Positions 26,178 through 33,263 of a DNA stretch of 64,000 nt are shown in pieces. Each line of letters opens with the position of its first letter. The first letter of the stretch is position 1. A program made the position numbers and the translations under genes. This DNA comes from Altererythrobacter xiamenensis (GTDB lineage Bacteria > Pseudomonadota > Alphaproteobacteria > Sphingomonadales > Sphingomonadaceae): the NCBI RefSeq assembly GCF_900177715.1, contig NZ_FXWG01000002.1, positions 310,001 to 374,000 of the forward strand, given 5' to 3'. The notes below the pieces were generated by a model that ran no database searches, had not been told where the DNA came from, and worked only from the letters and a program-made list of their open reading frames with translations.

Positions 26178-26978
26178 ATGAGTGACGACTTGCATATCGA
26201 AACACGCGGCCAGATCGAGGTGGCGACACTCAACCGGCCCGAGAAACTCAATACGATGAACGCGGCGCTGATCGCCGCGCTCGATGCATATTTTCGCGGG
26301 CTGCAGGACCGTCCCGAAATCCGCGTCGTGATCCTGCGCGGCGCGGGGCGCGCATTCTGCGCCGGGCTCGACCTGACGCCGGGATCGTGGCCGGAAGATA
26401 CCGCCGCCGGCGCGGTGCAGGCGGGCTGGAAGACCCAGCGCGCGATTGCGACCGTCATGCAATTGATGCGGCAATGCCCGCAGCCGATCATCGCGCTGGG
26501 GCAGGGCCCGGCCTGCGGCGGCGGCTTCTCGCTCCTGCTGTCGAGCGATGTGCGGCTCGCCGCGCCCTCCCTCCGCATGAACGCGGCCTACATCAAGATC
26601 GGGCTGGGCGGTTGCGACATGGGATCGAGCTATTTTCTGCCGCGGCTCGTCGGAGCTTCGGTCGCTTCCGAATACATTCTGACCGGCAAGTTCATGGAGG
26701 CCGAAACCGCGCTTTCTTGCAATCTCGTCAGCCGCATTGTCGAAGAAGAGACGCTGCTCGATGCCGGGCTGGAACTGGCGGAGGAAATGCTGGCGACCTC
26801 GCCCATGGGGCTGCGTCTCACCAAGGATGCGCTCAACCGCAATATCGATGCGCCCAGTTTCGATGCGGCGCTGGCGATCGAGGACCGGCAGCAGGTCCTG
26901 CTCGCCCAGACCGAGGATTTTGCCGAGGCGAAGCGCGCCTTCGCCGAGAAGCGCGCGCCCGACTACAAGGACCACTGA
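26178..26978 (+). CDS. Enoyl-CoA hydratase/isomerase (crotonase) family protein
   Basis: A 266-residue crotonase-fold enzyme. The oxyanion-hole segments are GAGRAFCAGLDL (about residues 56-67) and PACGGGFSLLLSSDVRLAA (about 113-131), with YIKIGLGGCDMGSSYFLPRLVG following. The two catalytic Glu of classical hydratases are not evident; the second acid site is Asp in GCDMG. It may therefore hydrate, isomerise or cleave a CoA ester. The start at 26178 is preferred over 26169 because GAAGGGA is better spaced. It ends flush against the convergent SnoaL gene. Confidence 0.9.
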   Translation: MSDDLHIETRGQIEVATLNRPEKLNTMNAALIAALDAYFRGLQDRPEIRVVILRGAGRAFCAGLDLTPGSWPEDTAAGAVQAGWKTQRAIATVMQLMRQCPQPIIALGQGPACGGGFSLLLSSDVRLAAPSLRMNAAYIKIGLGGCDMGSSYFLPRLVGASVASEYILTGKFMEAETALSCNLVSRIVEEETLLDAGLELAEEMLATSPMGLRLTKDALNRNIDAPSFDAALAIEDRQQVLLAQTEDFAEAKRAFAEKRAPDYKDH

Positions 26979-27530
26979 TCAGGCGCGCCAGCGCGCCACC
27001 ACCGGTGTCGAGGGGTCGCGGTCGTCATGATAGCCGCAGGAACCCTGGGGCATTTCCGAAAGATCCACGCCTTCGACTTCGCGGAACTCGCGCCAGTCGT
27101 AGAGCCCCTCGCGGTGCTTGATCCGCCACTCCCCGCCATTGCCGTAGTCGCGCCTTTCGAACCGGTCGATGTAGCGTCCGGCGATCACCGCCGAATAGGT
27201 CTTGCCCTTGTCGGGAAAAACATCGGGGACGGGATAACCCGCGGGCACTGTGTGCATCGCTGTCATGTAGGTTTCGGTGTGGCAAAGGTCGTCTTCGGGA
27301 AAGGCGAACTGCACCTGCCCGAGCTGGTGCTGGGTGGCAAGGCAGGGGTCGATCAGAGCGCGGGCCCCCTCCACGAAATCCTCCCAGCTGCCGCCGACCG
27401 TGCCGAAGCCGAAGGTCGCATCGGGGTGGAAGAGTTTCTCCATTATGTCCCAGCGCCGCCGGTCGATCGCATGGGCATAGGCGGCGATCACGTCGCGGAT
27501 CGCCTCGCGGTCTTCGATGCGATGGGTCAT
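26979..27530 (-). CDS. SnoaL-like (NTF2-fold) protein
   Basis: A 183-residue NTF2-fold protein, beginning RIEDREAIRDVIAAYAHAID, RRRWDIMEKLFHPDAT and containing VIAGRYIDRFERR, GNGGEWRIKHREGLYDWREF. This layout is common in bile-acid 7-alpha-dehydratase and scytalone-dehydratase-like proteins, though the catalytic residues cannot be assigned here. The stop codons of this gene and the crotonase gene abut with no intergenic base. It is divergent from the NmrA-like gene with a 210-base gap. Confidence 0.85.
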   Translation of the reverse strand: MTHRIEDREAIRDVIAAYAHAIDRRRWDIMEKLFHPDATFGFGTVGGSWEDFVEGARALIDPCLATQHQLGQVQFAFPEDDLCHTETYMTAMHTVPAGYPVPDVFPDKGKTYSAVIAGRYIDRFERRDYGNGGEWRIKHREGLYDWREFREVEGVDLSEMPQGSCGYHDDRDPSTPVVARWRA

Positions 27531-27740
27531 TGATCGAGCTCCCCTGTTTCATCCATTGTTTCAGTTGCGACGCGTGAATAGCAGTTCGTGTCCGCTTTAG
27601 TCAGAGGCCGGGGCCCGCACGGCAACAGGTCATTTCGCTAGTCACCCAATGGCTCGTCGATGCTTGCGCTATCACTTTGGCGCGGTGCGCCCCGCGCGCC
27701 CTCTTCCTAGGCTTGCCTCAAAGAAAAGGGAGAGAGACAA

Positions 27741-28688
27741 ATGGCACTTATCACGGTGATCGGGGCGAGCGGACGGCAGGGCATGGCGCAGGTGCGCCAG
27801 GCGTTGAAGGCAGGCTACGATGTCCGCGCCATTTCGCGGCAGCCGGACCCTTTCGCGGGCGCGCCGATCGAAGGCGTCGAGAATGTCGAGGTGCGCCCGA
27901 TGGACCTCTACGATCCATCCACCTTTGCCGCCGCGCTCGAAGGTTCGGATTACATCTTCTACACCCATCCGCTGCAGGCGCGTGCCGACCGCGCGGTGCT
28001 GGTGGGTGACGTGGGCAAGGCCGCGGCCGAGCTGGGCGTGAAGCGCGTCGTATGGAACACCTCGAGCTGGATTCCGGACAAGCCGGGCGATGCCTTCACC
28101 TATGCCGGCAATACGGCAGGCATCAATGCGCTGTGGCGTTCGGGCGCGCCGGGCACGGTGTTCGGCAGCGTGTTGTTCATGGACAATCTGCTGACCAACT
28201 GGGCGCGTCCCTTCATCGTCAACGAGGGGCGCTACGTCTATCCGCATGCCCCGCATCTGGAGGCGAACTGGATCAGCCTCGACGATGTCGCGCGCTTCAT
28301 GCTCGCCAGCCTCGACCGGCCCGACATGGAAGGGGCGTGGCTCAACATCGGCGGTCCCAAGCGGATGCGCGGCCCCGAGGTTGCCGAGGTGCTTTCGAAG
28401 ACGCTCGACAAGCCGGTCGAATATGATCCCTGCACGCCCAAGGAGTTCGGCGATTATCTCGTGCGTGCGGCGGGTGACGACATGCCCGAGGAAGTCCGGG
28501 AGGAATTCGCCGCCGGGATCGCGGCGTTCTACGAATACAACAACACGGCGCCGACAAAGCCCTTCGCGGTCGATATGGACCATGTCTACGAACGCTTCCC
28601 CGAACTGGAAGGCAAGCTGGAAGACATGGAGGAATGGGCCGGCAAGCAGGACTGGGGCGAGTCGAACTTCCGACCAGCTTTCGGGTAA
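27741..28688 (+). CDS. NmrA/HSCARG-like NAD(P)-binding protein
   Basis: A 315-residue atypical SDR with the N-terminal dinucleotide motif VIGASGRQGMAQVRQAL and an early RAISRQP segment that reads the NADP ribose. The lower half carries the substrate domain. The family contains redox sensors and isoflavone-reductase-like enzymes. AGGGAGAG precedes the ATG. It is followed after 110 bases by a TonB receptor in the same direction, but no coupling is evident. Confidence 0.85.
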   Translation: MALITVIGASGRQGMAQVRQALKAGYDVRAISRQPDPFAGAPIEGVENVEVRPMDLYDPSTFAAALEGSDYIFYTHPLQARADRAVLVGDVGKAAAELGVKRVVWNTSSWIPDKPGDAFTYAGNTAGINALWRSGAPGTVFGSVLFMDNLLTNWARPFIVNEGRYVYPHAPHLEANWISLDDVARFMLASLDRPDMEGAWLNIGGPKRMRGPEVAEVLSKTLDKPVEYDPCTPKEFGDYLVRAAGDDMPEEVREEFAAGIAAFYEYNNTAPTKPFAVDMDHVYERFPELEGKLEDMEEWAGKQDWGESNFRPAFG

Positions 28689-28798
28689 GTTGCTCCCGTT
28701 CAGGCAGATTGGCGCTCAGAGAAGCTCGAAACCGGACAGTCAGCTTACGACCCGAGAGCAGTCGCCAAGTAGCTTGCTTAAGAGCCCCAGAACCGGCC

Positions 28799-31129
28799 AT
28801 GCTAGCCAAGATGAAATACCTCTACAGCTTAGCGCTCTTGGGCTGCGCTTTCCCTGCATTTGCTTCAGACGAAGAAGACACCGGTTCCGGCGAAGAGGTG
28901 ATCCTCGTCACAGCTCCAGGTGGCGCATTCGATCTGGACGACTCGCGAGGACTTGATCGGCAGGATATCCAGATTGCCGGAACTCCAGACCTGCTTGGTG
29001 CGCTGACGCGCAATTTCGCGGGCGTCACCTTGCAGGATGCGCAGAACAATCCGTGGCAGCCCAATCTGGTATATCGCGGCTATGTCGCCTCGCCCCTGCA
29101 GGGGCAGGCGCAGGGCCTCGCAGTCTATGTCGATGGCGCGCGTTTCAACCAGCCGTTCGGGGATACGGTCAATTTTGACTTGATCCCCGATGCCGCGATT
29201 GCGGGCGTCACTTTGCGCGATGCCAGCCCGGTCTATGGCCTCAATGCGCTGGGCGGCGCGCTGGTGATCGAAACCGCCACGGGCCGCAGCGAGCAGGGGA
29301 TCGAGGGCGCGGCAGCAATAGGCTCCTATGGTGAGCGGGATTACAGCCTTTCGGCTGGCGATGCCGTTGGGCGCTTCAGCTATTTCGGCGCGGTCCAGTA
29401 TCGCGAGGAAGACGGCTGGCGCGATTTCAGCCCGTCAAGTCTGGTCAACGGCTATGTCGATTTCGGCTATGACGGCGCGCGTGCAGGCGCGCATATCAAG
29501 TTCATCGGCGCGGATACCGATCTTACCGGTAACGGCGTTGCTCCGGTAGAATTGCTGGCTGCGCGGCGGCAATCGGTGTTCACCTGGCCCGACAATACGC
29601 GCAACCGTTACGGCAGGCTCAGCCTGCATCCGTGGTTCGCCATTGGCAATGGATTGCGTTTCGAGGCCACGCTGTATCGTCAACGACGGAAGGCCGCCAC
29701 GCTGAACGGCGATGCCGCCGATATTGAGGAATGCGAGGATGACGATCTCGAAGGGTTGCTGTGCCTCGAGACAGTCGGCGCTGATGATGACGATGAAGAA
29801 CAAGCCGTCCTGACTGATGCCGACGGAAACGCCATCGCAGATGTTTTCGGTGGGGGCGACTACGGCGTGTTCAATCGCGGAAATATCGCGACACGATCCG
29901 AAGGCATCCTGGCTCAGATCGTCAGCGAGCACGACTTTGGTGGCCGCACCAACCGGCTCGCTGTGGGTTTCAGCTACGATGCCAGCGAAAGCGACTTCTC
30001 AACCTCGACCGAACTAGGAGAACTGACCGACGATCGCAGCGTGGAAGGGCTAGGCCTGTTCATCGAGCAGGCCGATGGCGCGATTGCGCCAGTGGGGCTG
30101 GAAACCCGCACGCGGTTATGGAGCGCCTTCCTGAGCGATACTTTGCCGCTCGGTGAAACGCTGACGGCGGAAATCGGCCTGCGCTACAATCATGCGAGGG
30201 TGCGACTGATCGACCAGCTTGGTACCGCGCTAAACGGCGATCACAGCTTCAGCCGCCTGAATCCCGGCTTCGAATTGGACTGGGCGGCAACGCCGGATGT
30301 CACCTTGCGAGCCGGTTATTCGGAATCCAGCCGCGTGCCCACTGCAGCCGAACTCTCCTGCGCCGACGAGAATGCGCCATGCAGCCTAACCAATTTCTTC
30401 ATAGCCGATCCGCCTCTGGACCAAGTCGTCGCCAAGAGTTTCGAGCTGGGCGCGTCGGGAAGCCATGAGCGGGGCAATTGGTCCATAGACTGGTTACTGT
30501 CAGGCTATCGCACCACCAATACCAATGACATCCAGTATGTCGCCTCGGACATCCGTGGCCGCGCTTACTTCCGCAATATCGGCGAGACCCGCAGACAGGG
30601 GGTGGAAGCGAGCCTGAAGGCCCGCAGGGGCGACCTGAGCCTGAGCGCGAGTTATGCCTTCATCGACGCCACCTTTCGTGCGCCGCTTATTCTCAGCAGC
30701 CCGGCAAATCCGCAGGTCAATGATGATGGAGAGATCGCAGTTGCAAAGGGAGACCGCTTGCCCGGCCTGCCTCGCCACAGTGCAACATTAAGCGCGGACT
30801 ATGATGGCCGCATCGGCACGCGCGTATTCACCGTCGGCGGCGACGTGGTCGCGCGGTCAAGCCAGCACTTGGTGGGTGACGAGGCTCAGCTGACGGCGCC
30901 GGTTCCCGGCTATGTGCTGTTTAACCTCCGCGGCAGAATCGAACTGGTAAAAGGGGTGTCGCTGTTTGGTGAACTGCGCAACTTGTTCGACCGCGAATAT
31001 GGGACCTTCGGCACCTTCAGCGAAGTTGACGAGATAGACTTTGCCGAAGCACCGGGTGCCTCGGACCCGCGTGCATACGGACCAGGTTCTCCGCGACGCT
31101 GGACTCTGGGATTGAGCTATAGTTTCTGA
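28799..31129 (+). CDS. TonB-dependent outer-membrane receptor with an acidic extracellular loop
   Basis: A 776-residue receptor. The signal peptide is MKYLYSLALLGCAFPAFA, starting at the second Met (28811). The plug domain includes the segments TPDLLGALTRNFAGVTLQDA and VYGLNALGGALVIET, and the C-terminus ends in an aromatic beta-strand (RRWTLGLSYSF). Residues about 304-340 hold an acidic insertion with two Cys (EECEDDDLEGLLC, then ADDDDEEQ), predicted to face outward. A second Cys pair is in AELSCADENAPC. It probably imports a metal complex or a large hydrophobic nutrient. The upstream frame extends to 28634 without a signal peptide, so 28799 is used. Confidence 0.9.
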   Translation: MLAKMKYLYSLALLGCAFPAFASDEEDTGSGEEVILVTAPGGAFDLDDSRGLDRQDIQIAGTPDLLGALTRNFAGVTLQDAQNNPWQPNLVYRGYVASPLQGQAQGLAVYVDGARFNQPFGDTVNFDLIPDAAIAGVTLRDASPVYGLNALGGALVIETATGRSEQGIEGAAAIGSYGERDYSLSAGDAVGRFSYFGAVQYREEDGWRDFSPSSLVNGYVDFGYDGARAGAHIKFIGADTDLTGNGVAPVELLAARRQSVFTWPDNTRNRYGRLSLHPWFAIGNGLRFEATLYRQRRKAATLNGDAADIEECEDDDLEGLLCLETVGADDDDEEQAVLTDADGNAIADVFGGGDYGVFNRGNIATRSEGILAQIVSEHDFGGRTNRLAVGFSYDASESDFSTSTELGELTDDRSVEGLGLFIEQADGAIAPVGLETRTRLWSAFLSDTLPLGETLTAEIGLRYNHARVRLIDQLGTALNGDHSFSRLNPGFELDWAATPDVTLRAGYSESSRVPTAAELSCADENAPCSLTNFFIADPPLDQVVAKSFELGASGSHERGNWSIDWLLSGYRTTNTNDIQYVASDIRGRAYFRNIGETRRQGVEASLKARRGDLSLSASYAFIDATFRAPLILSSPANPQVNDDGEIAVAKGDRLPGLPRHSATLSADYDGRIGTRVFTVGGDVVARSSQHLVGDEAQLTAPVPGYVLFNLRGRIELVKGVSLFGELRNLFDREYGTFGTFSEVDEIDFAEAPGASDPRAYGPGSPRRWTLGLSYSF

Positions 31130-31136
31130 TGCAGCT

Positions 31137-31303
31137 CACTTTCCACACAATCGGGATTAGACGGCAGCTTTGCACCATTTCTCGCCTCGAAGGAGACAGG
31201 TTGCTTTCCACCCAATTCCGGCCAAAACCAGCGATTGCCAACGGCGCGACCATAGTTTGATCCGTCGCCATCGCTGGCCAAATGTCCGCTTCCCACCCAA
31301 ACG
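31137..31303. repeat. Degenerate intergenic repeat units (CTTTCCACCCAA type)
   Basis: Three related units on the plus strand: CACTTTCCACACAATC at 31137, TTGCTTTCCACCCAATTCC at 31201 and TGTCCGCTTCCCACCCAAAC at 31283. A partial fourth unit, AAATGTCCGCTTTCCAGCC, is at 31768-31786, and TGTCCGCTTTAGTC occurs in the gap near 27590. The units are about 65-85 bases apart and diverged. Similar elements seem familiar from sphingomonad intergenic DNA; that recollection is unverified. Confidence 0.4.
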
Positions 31304-31430
31304 CGGATCTTGCGCGCCTCGGAACTACTGCCTGAAAGCCGACGGGCAGCTTTGTCACGGCTGCTACCGTAAGCTGCCTGTCTTTTAACGACCCGATTGC
31401 GGACGTTGGCTGGAGCGGTATGGTAGTGGC

Positions 31431-31768
31431 ATGACCGAACTCCATGACGCATCGCTCAATGCTCAAACTCGGCGCAACCTTCAGTCAGATCTTCGCTTCA
31501 ATGGGGGTGTCAGCTAGGGTTTGCGATCTATGTCTTGGCTTTGTTCGTGCCGCTAGGGCTGCTGGCTCTTTTTTCTGAGAGCATGCCCACCTTTCACCTA
31601 ACCTTCTCGGTTTTCAGCTTTGCTCTCGCCGTCGCGGCCAATTTCTACCGGAGAAAGGCAGCGGAGCGGACGTTAGCGAGGGCGATTGCCGCGTGAATGG
31701 TAGTCATCGCGCCAATCTTTGCCCTCATGTTTCTTTCGTTGGGACTAGCGCAAATCTTCGGTTTCTAA
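31431..31768 (+). pseudogene. Broken small membrane-protein gene
   Basis: The ATG at 31431 opens MTELHDASLNAQTRRNLQSD, then LRFNGGVS and a stop. In a frame reached by adding one G to the run of five G at 31503-31507, the reading continues FAIYVLALFVPLGLLALF, then a second hydrophobic segment (FSVFSFALAVAANFY) and RRKAAERTLARAIAA to a TGA at 31694-31696. The same frame resumes at once with ATG and a third hydrophobic stretch to 31768. This looks like a three-segment membrane protein carrying a frameshift and a nonsense codon, or a sequencing error in the G run. Confidence 0.5.
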
Positions 31769-31851
31769 ATGTCCGCTTTCCAGCCTTCTCGGACACTACT
31801 GTCGGCAGCTGAAACTCCCGACAGCGGTCATACCGTCAGTTCTCCGCGCTG

Positions 31852-33081
31852 CTATTCCGCAGCCTGCTTGCACTCCGCTGCGAAGATGTCCTTCAACTCG
31901 TCGTCGCTCGCATTGGTCAGCCTCTCGACCCATTGGTGGAAGACCTGACCGCCGCGCTCGTTGCGCCCGAACAGCACTTCCTTGAGCAGGCCTGACTGCA
32001 GGGCCTCGTGCTGGCGCTTGCCGGTCTTGTAGTCCTCGTCGCGCACGACGATCTCGAGGAAGTCGAACTGCTCGTGCGCCGATTTCACATCGGCCTCGGT
32101 CTCCGGCTTGTTCTCCATCACGTAGTACTGCGTGGTGTAGCTTTCGCCCACCTCGTCACCCGGGAAGAGCTGGCTGATCATCGCGCCGCGCTGCCCGCCG
32201 CCATAGAAGCTGGCGATCGAGATGTGCGGGAAGATGGTCCACACGCCCTGGACCAGCACTTCATAGGGAATGTCCTCATCGGCCATCTGGGTGAGGTCGA
32301 TCTTCTGGTCGTCCTCTCCCTGGACCTTGATCGCATATTTCGACGGCGTCGAAAGGCGCTGGTGCGGGCCGAAGGAAAAGTAGTTCGCGCGGTTGTAGAA
32401 GTCGGCGCCGAAGGTGTCCTTGTGCAGCACCGGCAGGTGGTAGAAATCGAGATAGCCGTCATAGGCCGTCTTCCAGTTCGGCCCCGGCAGGGTGCGCTGG
32501 GCGAACAGCGTCCAGCCATCGAAACCGAAGGCACCGAGCAACTCGTCATAGCCGCACAGATAGTCGGCGATATCGAGGGTCGAATCGGGATCGAGCGTCG
32601 CCCAGATCAGCCCCGACTTTTCGTAAACCGGGAACCTGGTGAGGCACAGCGAAGCCTTGTCGACTGCGCCGAAATCCTGCGGGCTGGCAACCCCGACGAG
32701 CGAACCGTCATTCTTGTAGGTCCAGCCGTGATAGCCGCACACCATGCGCGTCGCATTGCCGGTCCCCTCGACCAGCGGATTGCCGCGGTGCTTGCACATG
32801 TTGAGAAACGCGCCGACGCTGCCGTCCTTCTGGCGCGTGAGCAGCAGCGGGACGCCGCAGATATCCAGCGCCTTGTAATCGCCCGGCTCGGGCAATTCGC
32901 AGGACGGCGCGACCATCAGCGGCAAGCGGCGGAAGATCTGTTTCTTCTCGCGCTCGAACATTTCGGGATCGGTATAGCTGCTGGCCGGAATGCGGACGAT
33001 GTCGTCGGCATATTCCATCGTGTCGGCCGCCCCGTGTTCGACCAGCGAGCGGGTCATGTTGATGAGATCTTGGTGTGACAT
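31852..33081 (-). CDS. Rieske non-heme iron oxygenase, alpha subunit
   Basis: A 409-residue oxygenase component. Rieske ligands are C96-x-H98 and C115-x2-H118 (MCKHRG, VCGYHGW). The catalytic iron motif is YDGYLDFYHLPVLH, with Asp212, His215 and His220; unlike the other two alpha subunits here, the bridging residue is the usual Asp. The ATG at 33081 is chosen for the AGGAG 8 bases upstream; the frame runs on to 33135. It follows the TonB receptor on the same strand after a hairpin at 33182. No beta subunit or electron-transfer partner is nearby. Confidence 0.93.
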   Translation of the reverse strand: MSHQDLINMTRSLVEHGAADTMEYADDIVRIPASSYTDPEMFEREKKQIFRRLPLMVAPSCELPEPGDYKALDICGVPLLLTRQKDGSVGAFLNMCKHRGNPLVEGTGNATRMVCGYHGWTYKNDGSLVGVASPQDFGAVDKASLCLTRFPVYEKSGLIWATLDPDSTLDIADYLCGYDELLGAFGFDGWTLFAQRTLPGPNWKTAYDGYLDFYHLPVLHKDTFGADFYNRANYFSFGPHQRLSTPSKYAIKVQGEDDQKIDLTQMADEDIPYEVLVQGVWTIFPHISIASFYGGGQRGAMISQLFPGDEVGESYTTQYYVMENKPETEADVKSAHEQFDFLEIVVRDEDYKTGKRQHEALQSGLLKEVLFGRNERGGQVFHQWVERLTNASDDELKDIFAAECKQAAE

Positions 33082-33131
33082 TCGGGGACTCCTAGCTTTC
33101 CTGCGCATTGTGTTGGCATGGCGGCCTGCCC

Positions 33132-33151
33132 GCAATGCTCACTTTTGCGAG
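33132..33151 (+). promoter_or_regulatory. Candidate operator upstream of the Rieske gene at 31852
   Basis: GCAATGCTCACTTTTGCGAG. It shares CACTTTTG with the sites at 17613 and 20083 and TGCTCA(C/T) with the palindromes at 21851 and 35799, so it links the two variants of the motif. It lies about 50 bases before the start at 33081. Confidence 0.4.
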
Positions 33152-33181
33152 AAGCCGATTTCGCCGCGCCACCAATGAATA

Positions 33182-33210
33182 GGCGGACGGACCTGTGGGA
33201 TCCGCCCGCC
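33182..33210 (-). terminator. Hairpin after the TonB receptor gene
   Basis: Ten-base arms GGCGGGCGGA and TCCGTCCGCC (minus strand) with one G-T pair and a 9-base loop. It lies about 55 bases past the receptor stop codon. There is no T run afterwards, so termination may be weak or the structure may serve RNA stability. Confidence 0.45.
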
Positions 33211-33263
33211 TTCTCACCCCCCAGTGAGACCGGTTGATGAGGGTGTCGGGTTGGTAAGCTGCG

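Larger units (their letters stand above)
31130..31851. other. Gene-poor gap of 722 bases
   Basis: The gap separates the TonB receptor from the Rieske gene. It holds degenerate repeats (31137-31303 and 31768-31786), a broken small membrane-protein gene (31431-31768) and a short perfect inverted repeat at 31799-31824 (CTGTCGG and CCGACAG around a 12-base loop) just past the end of the leftward Rieske gene. No intact conserved gene was recognised on either strand. Confidence 0.7.

Noticed and set aside
31017..31466. 149-codon minus-strand frame at the end of the TonB receptor
   Set aside because: It covers the repeat units and overlaps the receptor end; its sequence is explained by the repeats rather than by a conserved protein.
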